A stretch of 11,033 bases of DNA from Acidimicrobiaceae bacterium (GCA_030838245.1 JAUTXB010000122.1:1-11033), one strand, 5' to 3'; shown: positions 1 to 6,372, counted from the first letter of the stretch. Notes: a model not told the origin generated them from the letters alone. Numbers and translations: made by a program.

Positions 1-368
1 AGACCGGGGGCCTCCACGCCGCCGCCGTCTTCGATGGCGAGACCGGAGACCTCCTCGTCCTGCGGGAGGACGTGGGTCGGCACAACGCCGTGGACAAGGT
101 GGTCGGGTGGGCACTTCGCCAGGGTCGCCTTCCCCTCCGTCGCGCCGTGCTCCTGGTGTCCGGCCGGGCCAGCTTCGAGCTGGTGCAAAAGGCGCTCATG
201 GCCGGTATCCCCTTCCTGGCCGCCGTCTCGGCCCCGTCCTCGTTGGCCGCGGAACTGGCCACCGAGTCGGGCATGACCCTGGTCGGATTCCTGCGTGGGG
301 CCTCGATGGTCGTCTACGCCGGCACCGAGCGTCTGTCGCCCACGCCGGCTGCGAGCGCCGCACGCTGA
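1..368 (+). CDS. fdhD: FdhD, formate dehydrogenase accessory sulfurtransferase (3' part only)
   Basis: This is the C-terminal part (about 121 codons, read from base 3) of FdhD, which transfers sulfur from a cysteine desulfurase to the molybdenum cofactor of formate dehydrogenase; without it the enzyme is inactive. The frame opens in the family signature [10 protein letters not shown] and runs through [15 protein letters not shown], a highly conserved FdhD block. It then continues through a segment reading [18 protein letters not shown], also typical of the family, to a TGA at 366-368. The N-terminal half, with the conserved cysteine pair, lies outside the window, so its integrity cannot be judged. 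It is followed 44 bases later by moaE on the same strand. Placement beside cofactor-synthesis genes fits its role. Confidence 0.95.
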   Translation, partial: TGGLHAAAVFDGETGDLLVLREDVGRHNAVDKVVGWALRQGRLPLRRAVLLVSGRASFELVQKALMAGIPFLAAVSAPSSLAAELATESGMTLVGFLRGASMVVYAGTERLSPTPAASAAR

Positions 369-400
369 GGTCACCGGGTCAATCCCGCCGGTCAGGCCGT

Positions 401-406
401 TACCAT
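401..406 (+). promoter_or_regulatory. -10 element of a leaderless promoter for moaE
   Basis: TACCAT matches the actinobacterial TANNNT -10 consensus and ends six bases before the GTG at 413, so transcription would begin at or next to the start codon. No Shine-Dalgarno sequence precedes that GTG. No convincing -35 hexamer is visible. The same layout recurs at 3532, 6855 (minus strand) and 10318. Confidence 0.5.
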
Positions 407-412
407 GGCCAC

Positions 413-892
413 GTGCCAAGACTGTCCCCGACCGGTGACTGGGTGGAGGTGACTGGCGACTCGTTGCCCACGGCCGACGTGGCCGAGTGGACGGTCATCC
501 CGAGTTGCGGTGCTCTCAGCCTCTTTTGCGGGACGGTGCGCGACCACTCCGAGGGGCGCCCCGGTGTGGTGCGCCTGGAGTACGACGCCTACGTCGAGCA
601 CGTGGTGCCCCGGCTCGAGGCCATCGCCCAGTCGGTGCGGCACCGCTGGCCCGATGTGGGTCGGGTGGCCCTGTTGCATCGGGTGGGGACGCTGGCCGTG
701 GGCGAGGTCTCCGTAGTGGTTGCCGTCTCCACCCCGCATCGTGAGGAGGCATTCGCTGCGTCGAGCTGGTGCATCGACACGGTGAAGGCCACCGTGCCCA
801 TATGGAAGCGCGAGGTCTGGGAGGGCGGATCGGACTGGGGTCTGTGCACCCACGACCTGGTGGAGGTCGACGACCGGGCTGCAAGGAGCTGA
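413..892 (+). CDS. moaE: MoaE, molybdopterin synthase catalytic (large) subunit
   Basis: This 159-residue protein is of normal MoaE length. MoaE pairs with thiocarboxylated MoaD to convert cyclic pyranopterin monophosphate to molybdopterin in the cytoplasm. Family features are clear: GALSLFCGTVRDHSEG (residues 33-48), LEYDAY (55-60), RWP (78-80), HRVGTLAVGE (89-98) and VKATVPIWKRE (124-134). Lys125 and Lys132 correspond to the two catalytic lysines of E. coli MoaE (K119, K126). The start is taken as GTG 413, because the frame is not MoaE-like before it and a TANNNT -10 element lies six bases upstream. GTG 443 or 449 would be possible shorter starts. moeA begins four bases after its stop. The partner moaD lies two genes downstream rather than adjacent. 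Confidence 0.95.
   Translation: MPRLSPTGDWVEVTGDSLPTADVAEWTVIPSCGALSLFCGTVRDHSEGRPGVVRLEYDAYVEHVVPRLEAIAQSVRHRWPDVGRVALLHRVGTLAVGEVSVVVAVSTPHREEAFAASSWCIDTVKATVPIWKREVWEGGSDWGLCTHDLVEVDDRAARS
883..888 (+). promoter_or_regulatory. Ribosome binding site of moeA
   Basis: AAGGAG lies inside the last codons of moaE, eight bases before GTG 897. It supports that GTG as the moeA start and implies moeA is translated from a moaE-moeA transcript. Confidence 0.7.
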
Positions 893-896
893 CCGG

Positions 897-2165
897 GTGG
901 CCAGAGGCGAGCGACCGGGCCCGACCGTCACCCTGGTCGAGGCGCGCCACCAGCTGCTGGCCGAACTGAACCCGCTGAAACCACGCCGGCGAGGGTTGGA
1001 TGAGGCGATTGGTTGCGTGTTGGCCGAGGAGGTGGTGGCGGCCGAGGACGTGCCGCCCTTTGCCAACTCGGCCATGGACGGCTTTGCCGTACGGGCCGAG
1101 GATGCCCGGATGGCAACCACCCGGCTGCACCTGGTCGGCGCGGTCACCGCCGGGGGGGTCGCAGCCGACCCGCTCGGGCCGGGCGAGGCCATGGCCATCG
1201 CCACCGGCGCACCGTTGCCCAAGGGGGCCGACGCCGTCTGCATGGTGGAGCGCACCACCGTGGAGGGCACCGAGGTGATCCTGGAGACCGCCGTCGAGGT
1301 CGGTGAGAACGTGCGCTATCCGGGTGAGGACGTGGCCCGCGGCTCGAGTGTCTTCGGCCCGACCACGGTCCTGCGATCGTCGCATATTGGCGTGTTGGCC
1401 AGCATCGGGGTGTCCGAGGTCAGCGTTCACCCTCGGGCGCGGGTGGGCGTCGTGTCGACCGGTGACGAGCTCAGTTCGGGGACTGGGCCGCTCCAGTACG
1501 GCCAGATCCACGACTCGAATCGCCATGCCCTGCTGGCCGCGGTCCGCAGCGCCGGATGCGATGCGGTCGACCTGGGCGTCGTCGGTGACGACGAGCAGGC
1601 CATCGCCAGGGCCATCGAAGGTGGCGTGGGCCGCTGCGATGCCATCCTCACCTCGGGTGGGGTGAGCGTCGGCGTGGCCGACCACATGAAGACGGTGCTG
1701 GGCCGCCTTTCAGGTGGGTCGGTGCACTGGATGGAGGTGGCCATCAAGCCGGCCAAGCCTTTCGGGTTCGCCGTGCTGGCGCCGTCGGGTGTGCCGGTGC
1801 TCTGCATGCCCGGCAATCCGGTCTCGGCCATGGTGAGCTTCGAGCTGCTGGCTCGCCCCGCGCTGCGGTTCATGATGGGCCACCGTGCCCTGGACCGTCC
1901 GGCGCTCTTGGCCACGACCGAGGACGGGCTGGTACGCCGCCGGGACGGCAAGGTCCATTTCGTCCGCGTGGTCGCCCGCGTCGACGCCGAGGGGAACCTG
2001 TGGGTGCGGCCCTCGGGTGGCCAGGGGTCCCACCAGTTGCATTCCCTGGCCGAGGCCAACGCGCTGGCCGTCCTGCCCGACGGCGAGGGAGTCGACGCCG
2101 GTCAGCGCGTGCGCATCTTGGTTGTCGATCCCGACGCGGTGCTCGGCACCGAGGTGCCCTCGTGA
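897..2165 (+). CDS. moeA: MoeA, molybdopterin molybdenumtransferase
   Basis: This 422-residue protein matches the usual MoeA length. MoeA inserts molybdate into adenylylated molybdopterin, releasing AMP and yielding Mo-cofactor. Motifs in order are PPFANSAMDGFA (53-64, with the conserved Asp61), TGAPLPKGADAV (103-114), STGDEL (187-192) followed by a conserved DSN, SGGVSVG (253-259, the MPT-binding loop of the MoCF_biosynth domain), KPAKPFGFA (from Lys284) and GNPVSA (306-311). A C-terminal domain IV follows to residue 422. GTG 897 has AAGGAG eight bases upstream. The TGA at 2163-2165 overlaps the GTG start of moaA by four bases. A second homologue, or the AMP-transferring MogA/MoaB, is not visible here. 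There is no sign of truncation. Confidence 0.96.
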   Translation: MARGERPGPTVTLVEARHQLLAELNPLKPRRRGLDEAIGCVLAEEVVAAEDVPPFANSAMDGFAVRAEDARMATTRLHLVGAVTAGGVAADPLGPGEAMAIATGAPLPKGADAVCMVERTTVEGTEVILETAVEVGENVRYPGEDVARGSSVFGPTTVLRSSHIGVLASIGVSEVSVHPRARVGVVSTGDELSSGTGPLQYGQIHDSNRHALLAAVRSAGCDAVDLGVVGDDEQAIARAIEGGVGRCDAILTSGGVSVGVADHMKTVLGRLSGGSVHWMEVAIKPAKPFGFAVLAPSGVPVLCMPGNPVSAMVSFELLARPALRFMMGHRALDRPALLATTEDGLVRRRDGKVHFVRVVARVDAEGNLWVRPSGGQGSHQLHSLAEANALAVLPDGEGVDAGQRVRILVVDPDAVLGTEVPS

Positions 2166-3238
2166 CTGCAGTCGCACCGGTTCCGGTGGCCATCCGACCG
2201 CGCCCGACCGCGCCGGTCGCACCGGCGATGGACGAAATGCCGCTGGAGGGACCGCTGGTCGACCGCTTCGGCCGGGTGCACCGCGATATGCGGCTGTCGG
2301 TGACCGACCGGTGCAATTTCCGCTGCGTTCACTGTCTGCCCGAGGACGGGGTCAGCTTCCTCCCCCGATCGGAGGTGCTCGATTTCGACGAGATCGTGCG
2401 CGCCGCGGCCATCGCCCGCCGGTTGGGCGTCACCACGGTGCGCATCACCGGTGGGGAACCGCTTCTCCGGCGCGGCCTCCCCGACCTGGTGGCCCGGCTG
2501 GCCGCGTTGGACTTCGACGACCTGTCCCTCACCACCAACGGGACGGAGCTGGCCCGGCTGGCGCCGTCCCTGGCTGCAGCCGGACTGCATCGGGTCAACG
2601 TGAGCTGCGACTCGCTTCGACCCGAGCGGTTCGCCCAGATCCGCCGGCGCGGCCGGCTAGCGCCCGTCCTCGCCTCCATGGACGCGGCCGAGGCCGCCGG
2701 GCTCGGTCCGGTAAAGGTGAACGTGGTGCCGATCCTCGGCGCCAACGACGACGAGATCGAATCGTTCGGCCAGTTCGCTCGGACCACGGGCCGGACCGTC
2801 CGTTTCATCGAGTTCATGCCGCTCGACGCCGAGGGCACGTGGCAGCGCGACCAGGTGGTCCCGGCCGATGAGGTGCTGGCCCGGATCCATGCTCGCTGGC
2901 CGCTCGAGGCTGTGCCCGCCCACGGGACAGACCGGTCGGCGCCGGCCGAGCGTTACCGGTTCACCGACGGGGGCGGCGAGATCGGGGTCATCGCCAGCGT
3001 GACCAGGCCGTTCTGCGGCACCTGCGACCGCCTCCGCCTCACCGCCGACGGCTCCCTGCGCAACTGCCTCTTCGCCCATCAGGAGCTGTCGGTCCGCGAC
3101 CTACTCCGTGGGGGCGGCACCGACCAGGACGTCGCCCGCCTGTTCCGTCGGGCCGTCTGGACGAAGTTGCCCGGTCACGGCATCAACGACCCGACCTTTT
3201 TGCGGCCGGCTCGCTCGATGTCGATGATCGGGGGGTGA
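2162..3238 (+). CDS. moaA: MoaA, GTP 3',8-cyclase (radical SAM)
   Basis: This 358-residue radical SAM enzyme catalyses the first step of molybdenum-cofactor synthesis, cyclising GTP to 3',8-cyclo-7,8-dihydro-GTP. The N-terminal Fe-S cluster motif is Cys51-x3-Cys55-x2-Cys58 inside SVTDRCNFRCVHC. The next block reads RITGGEPLLR, typical of radical SAM SAM-binding regions. The C-terminal cluster is Cys285, Cys288 and Cys302 (CGTC, then RNC), with the same 3/14 spacing as in E. coli MoaA. The protein ends SMIGG, keeping the C-terminal Gly-Gly needed for catalysis in the family. GTG 2162 overlaps the moeA stop by four bases. It gives an Ala/Pro/Val-rich extension of about 30 residues before the conserved core, so ATG 2228 or 2237 could be the true start. 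The stop overlaps moaD by four bases. Confidence 0.95.
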   Translation: MTAVAPVPVAIRPRPTAPVAPAMDEMPLEGPLVDRFGRVHRDMRLSVTDRCNFRCVHCLPEDGVSFLPRSEVLDFDEIVRAAAIARRLGVTTVRITGGEPLLRRGLPDLVARLAALDFDDLSLTTNGTELARLAPSLAAAGLHRVNVSCDSLRPERFAQIRRRGRLAPVLASMDAAEAAGLGPVKVNVVPILGANDDEIESFGQFARTTGRTVRFIEFMPLDAEGTWQRDQVVPADEVLARIHARWPLEAVPAHGTDRSAPAERYRFTDGGGEIGVIASVTRPFCGTCDRLRLTADGSLRNCLFAHQELSVRDLLRGGGTDQDVARLFRRAVWTKLPGHGINDPTFLRPARSMSMIGG

Positions 3239-3477
3239 CGGTGGCCAGGCTCCGCTTCTTCGGACCAGCTCGGGATGCGGCGGGCAGCCAAGAGGGCGAG
3301 ATCGGCGGGGACACGGTGGAAGAGGTGCTGGCCGCCGCCTGCACCCGGTACGGCGAGAAGTTCGCTGACGTCCTCGGAAGCTCGAAGGTCTGGGTCAACG
3401 GTGAGCCCGCCTCGCCGGAGGACCCGGTGACGTCGTCGGACGAGGTGGCCGTCCTGCCGCCGGTCTCGGGCGGCTGA
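3235..3477 (+). CDS. moaD: MoaD, molybdopterin synthase sulfur-carrier subunit
   Basis: This 80-residue ubiquitin-fold (ThiS/MoaD) protein matches the family in length. It begins with the typical RLRFFGPARDAAG strand-and-helix block, has VWVNGEPA in the middle, and ends DEVAVLPPVSGG. The terminal Gly-Gly is the site that is adenylylated and thiocarboxylated before sulfur is delivered to the substrate in the MoaD/MoaE complex. The start GTG 3235 overlaps the moaA stop by four bases; GTG 3241 in the same frame is an alternative. The adenylating enzyme (MoeB) is not in the window. The gene closes the overlapping moeA-moaA-moaD block, and a 67-base gap follows. Confidence 0.93.
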   Translation: MTVARLRFFGPARDAAGSQEGEIGGDTVEEVLAAACTRYGEKFADVLGSSKVWVNGEPASPEDPVTSSDEVAVLPPVSGG

Positions 3478-3531
3478 CACAACCCGCGAGCCGTTGCCTG
3501 TACTGCGGGCACGAGACCGGCGGAGTGGTCG

Positions 3532-3537
3532 TAACAT
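3532..3537 (+). promoter_or_regulatory. -10 element of a leaderless promoter for the DUF6457 gene
   Basis: TAACAT ends seven bases before ATG 3545, which has no Shine-Dalgarno sequence. This predicts an independent leaderless transcript for the small gene. No clear -35 hexamer is visible at the expected distance. Confidence 0.5.
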
Positions 3538-3544
3538 CGCGGTG

Positions 3545-3784
3545 ATGACCGTCACCGGCCCCCAATGGTTGCGTTCTTTTGCCGCCGAGCTCGGCCTTCC
3601 CGAGCCGACCGACGCCGAGATCGAGTCGCTGCTGGCCATGGCGGCCACTGCGGCCCATGCTTCCGAGCGAACGGCGGCGCCGCTGTCGTGCTGGCTGGTG
3701 GGCAAGGCCGGCCTCGAGCCGTCTGCCGCACAGGCCGCCGCCGACCGACTGGCGGCCGAGCTGGGCGGGGTGTCGGGCTCCTAG
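3545..3784 (+). CDS. Small DUF6457-like protein
   Basis: This is a 79-residue soluble, mostly helical protein. I recognise it as DUF6457-like from memory: a WLRSFAAELGL start, an acidic stretch (residues 19-25), then AHASERTAAPLSCWLVG, resembling the family's AHGVxRPAAPLTTxLLG block, and an Ala-rich C-terminal helix. DUF6457 occurs in actinobacteria as a short protein or as a C-terminal extension of MobA-type nucleotidyltransferases. Its position directly after the moa/moe block therefore suggests a role linked to molybdenum cofactor, but the function is unknown. ATG 3545 is chosen over the in-frame GTG 3542 and TTG 3494 because it sits seven bases after a TANNNT -10 element. Its TAG overlaps the stop codon of the convergent ferritin-like gene within one CTAG. 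Confidence 0.8.
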   Translation: MTVTGPQWLRSFAAELGLPEPTDAEIESLLAMAATAAHASERTAAPLSCWLVGKAGLEPSAAQAAADRLAAELGGVSGS

Positions 3785-4197
3785 TCGCCCAGGACGGCCT
3801 GAAGATCTCGAACGTGCTCCTGGGTCTGTTCCAAGAGGGGACGGAGGGCCTCGCCCACGTCGACCAGGCCCAGATCGTTGGCTTGGGCAAAGCGCTCCCG
3901 GTAGCGCCCCAACTGCTCTTCTTCGAGCTGGAGGTCGGCTTGCAGGGCGGCGCGGGAGTCTGTTGTGCTTTTGGTCGCTCGGACCGTAGTCGTCGGGGTT
4001 CCTTTGAGGAACGCCACTTGGGTGGCCAGGACCTGCGCGTGGCTGAGCTCTTGGCCGAGGTGCTTGGTCAGCTCATCGACCGTGCTGACGTATTCGGCCC
4101 CGGTGATCGTGGCGATGTGCAAGTTGTACTGGACGATCGACTGGTACTCGGTGCTGAGATCCTCGTTCAACAGGTCGATGAACTCGTCGGTGGTCAT
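3781..4197 (-). CDS. Ferritin-like (bacterioferritin-related) protein
   Basis: This 138-residue all-helical protein resembles the ferritin-like superfamily. The first helix carries NEDLSTEYQSIVQY with Glu17; the second carries Glu50-x-x-His53 (QELSHA); the third has Glu92-94 (LEEEQ); the last reads QTQEHVRDLQ with His128. These mostly match di-iron ligands of bacterioferritin, but where a second E-x-x-H would stand the sequence is T125-x-x-H128. Leu51 replaces the haem-ligand Met of bacterioferritin, so haem binding is unlikely. It is shorter than bacterioferritin (about 158 residues). Iron storage, DNA protection or peroxide defence are possible roles, none proven. ATG 4197 is chosen because AAGGAG lies four bases upstream. 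The frame extends 24 codons further up, but that part looks like untranslated leader. A hemerythrin-like gene lies upstream on the same strand. Confidence 0.85.
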   Translation of the reverse strand: MTTDEFIDLLNEDLSTEYQSIVQYNLHIATITGAEYVSTVDELTKHLGQELSHAQVLATQVAFLKGTPTTTVRATKSTTDSRAALQADLQLEEEQLGRYRERFAQANDLGLVDVGEALRPLLEQTQEHVRDLQAVLGD

Positions 4198-4201
4198 GTC
4201 T

Positions 4202-4207
4202 CTCCTT
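4202..4207 (-). promoter_or_regulatory. Ribosome binding site of the ferritin-like gene
   Basis: AAGGAG on the minus strand, four bases before ATG 4197. It decides this start over the upstream in-frame codon near 4269. Between it and the hairpin at 4246-4266 lies TGTATCTA, which could be an extended -10 element (weak). Confidence 0.7.
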
Positions 4208-4245
4208 GCTGTCTTGGGTAGATACACGTCTTCGAAGGTGGGGAA

Positions 4246-4266
4246 CGCCGATGATTCTCGTCGGCG
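4246..4266 (-). terminator. Hairpin between the hemerythrin-like and ferritin-like genes
   Basis: CGCCGA (4246-4251) pairs with TCGGCG (4261-4266). Two more base pairs (4253-4254 with 4258-4259) form inside, after one mismatch, around a three-base loop. Read on the minus strand it lies 24 bases after the hemerythrin-like stop codon and is followed by TTCCCC rather than a run of T. It may be a terminator or attenuator, or an mRNA-processing hairpin. Confidence 0.45.
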
Positions 4267-4290
4267 CACGTCCGCCGGGCTTGGCCGACC

Positions 4291-4908
4291 TCAGCTCTCG
4301 CCCGGTTGCTCGTGTTCGGGGTCCGGGAGTTGGTCCACACCGGGATGCCAGGTCGTCGACGTGTCGTTGACGGTACGGTCGATCCTTTCCCCCAGGTTGG
4401 CCGCGGCCCGGCCGAGCGGATTGTGCGGCGGATCGGGATGGGTGCTGGCCGTGGCCACGGCTCGCTCGAGATGGTGGCTCAACTCCTGTTGCTCGGCTCG
4501 GTCGAGCCCGGACACCAGCGGCAAGAGCTCCTGGTCCTCTTGGTCGACGTGGCGACGCACGGCGTCGATCAGTGTCTCCAGCGACTGCTCGAATCCCTCC
4601 GGGTCATCGGCGTGAGCATTGATTGGCTTGACGTGCCGGGTCCGGCTGCGGATCTCGACCATCGCCTTGCGGACGGCGCGCTGGTCATCTTCGGCCCGGG
4701 CGATCGCAGTCGATTGGCCGGACTGTCCTCGAAGTGCGGGATAGACCGCACGTTCCTTGGCGTCCTCGTAGCGGGCGCACACCCTGACCAGCTCGCCGGC
4801 CAAGTCGGCCCGAGCCTCGGGTTCGGTGGTGTCCGCCAGCAGATCGATTACGGCAACGAGCCGGCCACGATCCTCATCCAAAGGAGCCAACAGTGTCGGC
4901 AGTGCCAT
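4291..4908 (-). CDS. Hemerythrin-like (HHE-type) four-helix protein with degenerate metal site
   Basis: This 205-residue protein has the layout of actinobacterial hemerythrin-domain proteins: a helix with LDEDRGRLVAVIDLL (10-24), a second with LVRVCARYEDAKERAVYPAL (40-59), a third with IARAEDDQRAV (69-79), and a fourth with LIDAVRRHVDQEDQELLPLV (113-132). In active relatives these hold conserved histidines. Here the first reads DEDR, the second Tyr47 in ARYEDAKE, and the third Gln76 in EDDQ. Only His120 with Glu124 in the last helix matches. Oxygen or di-iron binding is therefore doubtful, and a structural or regulatory role is possible. The C-terminal 60 residues are polar and probably disordered. 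ATG 4908 has AGGAGG nine bases upstream; ATG 4926, six codons earlier, would overlap that site and is rejected. Confidence 0.82.
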   Translation of the reverse strand: MALPTLLAPLDEDRGRLVAVIDLLADTTEPEARADLAGELVRVCARYEDAKERAVYPALRGQSGQSTAIARAEDDQRAVRKAMVEIRSRTRHVKPINAHADDPEGFEQSLETLIDAVRRHVDQEDQELLPLVSGLDRAEQQELSHHLERAVATASTHPDPPHNPLGRAAANLGERIDRTVNDTSTTWHPGVDQLPDPEHEQPGES

Positions 4909-4917
4909 CAGGGACAA

Positions 4918-4923
4918 CCTCCT
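4918..4923 (-). promoter_or_regulatory. Ribosome binding site of the hemerythrin-like gene
   Basis: A full AGGAGG on the minus strand, nine bases before ATG 4908. It decides the start. It lies at the end of the second copy of an 8-base direct repeat, CCGATGAG (minus strand, 4935-4942 and 4922-4929). Confidence 0.75.
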
Positions 4924-4954
4924 CATCGGAATCGCTCATCGGTATTGGCTGAGG

Positions 4955-4982
4955 ATTTGTACCCGTCCGGCCCTCCGTCGAA
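4955..4982 (-). promoter_or_regulatory. Possible promoter of the hemerythrin-like gene
   Basis: On the minus strand TTCGAC (4982-4977) is followed 15-16 bases later by TACAAAT (4961-4955), a weak -35/-10 pair. It would give a leader of roughly 40 bases. The remainder of the 4909-5109 gap shows no gene. Both elements depart from consensus, so this is a guess. Confidence 0.25.
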
Positions 4983-5109
4983 CCACGCCACGATTCGCAT
5001 GCCACCGGTGAACAGGCAACGAGCTGAGGGCTTGAGTGGCCGGGGTGCTGTGGCAACCGGCGTCAGGCCTTGTGGCCGAGCGCCTTGGAACCGGGTCAGC
5101 CGGTCGTGC

Positions 5110-5709
5110 TCATGTGCCCTCGAGGTCGACCCACTTCTCGACGTCGGGAGCGGAGTAGGAACGCAGTGCAGGCAAGAGCTCGTCGACGTCGCCGACCTCC
5201 ACGATGAGGGACAGGTTCTCGGGCTTCATGAACCCGGAGCTGACGGCCTGGCGCAAGAGGGCGTGATAGTGGCGCCAATAGCCTTCGACCTCCAATGTTG
5301 CGATCGGCTTGTTGTGGAGCCCCAGCTGTGACCAAGTGGCGATCTCGGTGAGCTCCTCGAGCGTGCCCAGCCCACCGGGAAGGGCGACGAACGCATCGGC
5401 CAGCTCGAACATCTTCTGCTTGCGGTCGTGCATGGAGTCGACCTCGATGAGCTCGGTGAGCCCCTGGTGGGGGACGTCTCGCCGGAAGAGATCCCGGGGG
5501 ATCACCCCGGAGACGCTGCCACCGGCGGCCAGGGCGGCGTCGGCCAGCACCCCCATGAGCCCGACCGCCCCGCCTCCGTAGACCAAGGTGATGTGCTGGC
5601 GGCCGAGCATGGTGCCGAGGTCCCGGGCGGCTTCGGCGAATGCGGGATGGGTACCCCGGGACGAGCCGCAGTACACGCAGATGCTCGACAGCTGGCTCGA
5701 CCGCTCCAT
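5110..5709 (-). CDS. LOG-family protein (TIGR00730 Rossmann-fold phosphoribohydrolase)
   Basis: This 199-residue protein belongs to the LOG family, whose tested members cleave ribose 5-phosphate from cytokinin riboside monophosphates or other nucleoside monophosphates. The N-terminal strand ICVYCGSSRG (10-19) is typical. It is followed by LVYGGGAVGLMG (42-53), SMHDRKQKM (92-100, with the conserved M-x-x-R-K) and LPGGLGTLEE (110-119, the PGGxGTxxE signature). Arg96 and Glu119 match catalytic positions of family members. ATG 5709 is nine bases after the TMEM175-like stop, has no strong Shine-Dalgarno sequence and is probably translated by coupling. In a free-living bacterium it more likely acts in nucleotide salvage or repair than hormone signalling, but the substrate cannot be told from sequence. 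Confidence 0.92.
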   Translation of the reverse strand: MERSSQLSSICVYCGSSRGTHPAFAEAARDLGTMLGRQHITLVYGGGAVGLMGVLADAALAAGGSVSGVIPRDLFRRDVPHQGLTELIEVDSMHDRKQKMFELADAFVALPGGLGTLEELTEIATWSQLGLHNKPIATLEVEGYWRHYHALLRQAVSSGFMKPENLSLIVEVGDVDELLPALRSYSAPDVEKWVDLEGT

Positions 5710-5718
5710 CGTCGCCGG

Positions 5719-6357
5719 TCAGTCCGATTTCGGGGCCGGTTCCCCGGGTGTCGTTTCCGGCGGGGCCGGTTCTCCCAGGGTGTGTTCGAGCACGTAGTAG
5801 GCGGCGACGGCCGCGTAGCAGCCGAGGGCGACCGGCGGGCTGAGAAAGGAAACGCCTGTGGCGATGGCATAGACCAGCGTTCCCGCACCGAAGCGCAGTT
5901 GGGCGGTGCGCTTGGCCTTGGGGGTCAACGATCCGATCACGTGGTCGTGGCGAAGTGACCAGGCAAAGATGAGCCCGAAGCTGATGGCCATCCCCGTCAT
6001 CACCGCGCCGTAGAGGGCTGCGGCGACTTGGGCGTTCGAACCACCGGGGTGCAGGTACTCGGCGAAGGTGGCCGTGGTGAAGGGGATGGCAACCACGAAC
6101 AACAACAACAGGAGGTTGAGGAACAGAAGTACGCGGTCGACACGGGCCAGACCGCTGAACAAGGAGCGATGGTTGACCCAGATGACGCCGATGGTGAAGA
6201 AGCTGACCACATAGGCGATGAACGCCGGCCAGGCATGGCCCAAGAGGTTGATCAGTTTGCCGTGGCCCGGCCCGGCCACGGTCAGGTTCAGCGCCAACAG
6301 GGTGATGGCCACGGCGAACACCCCGTCGCTGAATGCCTCCAGCCGGCCTCGGTTCAT
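5719..6357 (-). CDS. TMEM175-like (DUF1211) potassium channel family membrane protein
   Basis: This 212-residue integral membrane protein carries the TMEM175/DUF1211 signature RLEAFSDGVFAVAITLLAL at residues 5-23. The FSDG motif lies in the first helix, which lines the pore in characterised members. Six hydrophobic segments are visible at about 8-28, 44-62, 75-96, 108-132, 156-173 and 176-191. WVNHR (60-64) and LNLLLLLFVVAIPF (80-93) also fit the family. The C-terminal tail is short, polar and Pro/Glu-rich. Bacterial homologues form tetrameric potassium-permeable channels, so a role in potassium or membrane-potential balance is inferred. It starts at ATG 6357, 15 bases after the SRPBCC stop and without an evident Shine-Dalgarno sequence, and is followed at nine bases by the LOG gene, so the three probably form one transcript. 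Confidence 0.92.
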   Translation of the reverse strand: MNRGRLEAFSDGVFAVAITLLALNLTVAGPGHGKLINLLGHAWPAFIAYVVSFFTIGVIWVNHRSLFSGLARVDRVLLFLNLLLLLFVVAIPFTTATFAEYLHPGGSNAQVAAALYGAVMTGMAISFGLIFAWSLRHDHVIGSLTPKAKRTAQLRFGAGTLVYAIATGVSFLSPPVALGCYAAVAAYYVLEHTLGEPAPPETTPGEPAPKSD

Positions 6358-6372
6358 GGTTCGTCCGAGGGC

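Noticed and set aside
516..1685. 389-codon open frame on the minus strand opposite moaE and moeA
   Set aside because: It is antisense to two clearly identified genes. Its His/Arg/Gly/Pro-rich translation is a typical high-GC shadow with no domain.
2000..2161. Upstream in-frame extension of moaA into moeA
   Set aside because: It overlaps conserved MoeA domain IV coding and is Arg/Gly/Ala-rich without MoaA similarity. GTG 2162 overlapping the moeA stop is the better start.
3565..4221. 218-codon plus-strand frame running through the DUF6457 and ferritin-like genes
   Set aside because: It crosses two convergent genes with better evidence, and its sequence has no recognisable domain.
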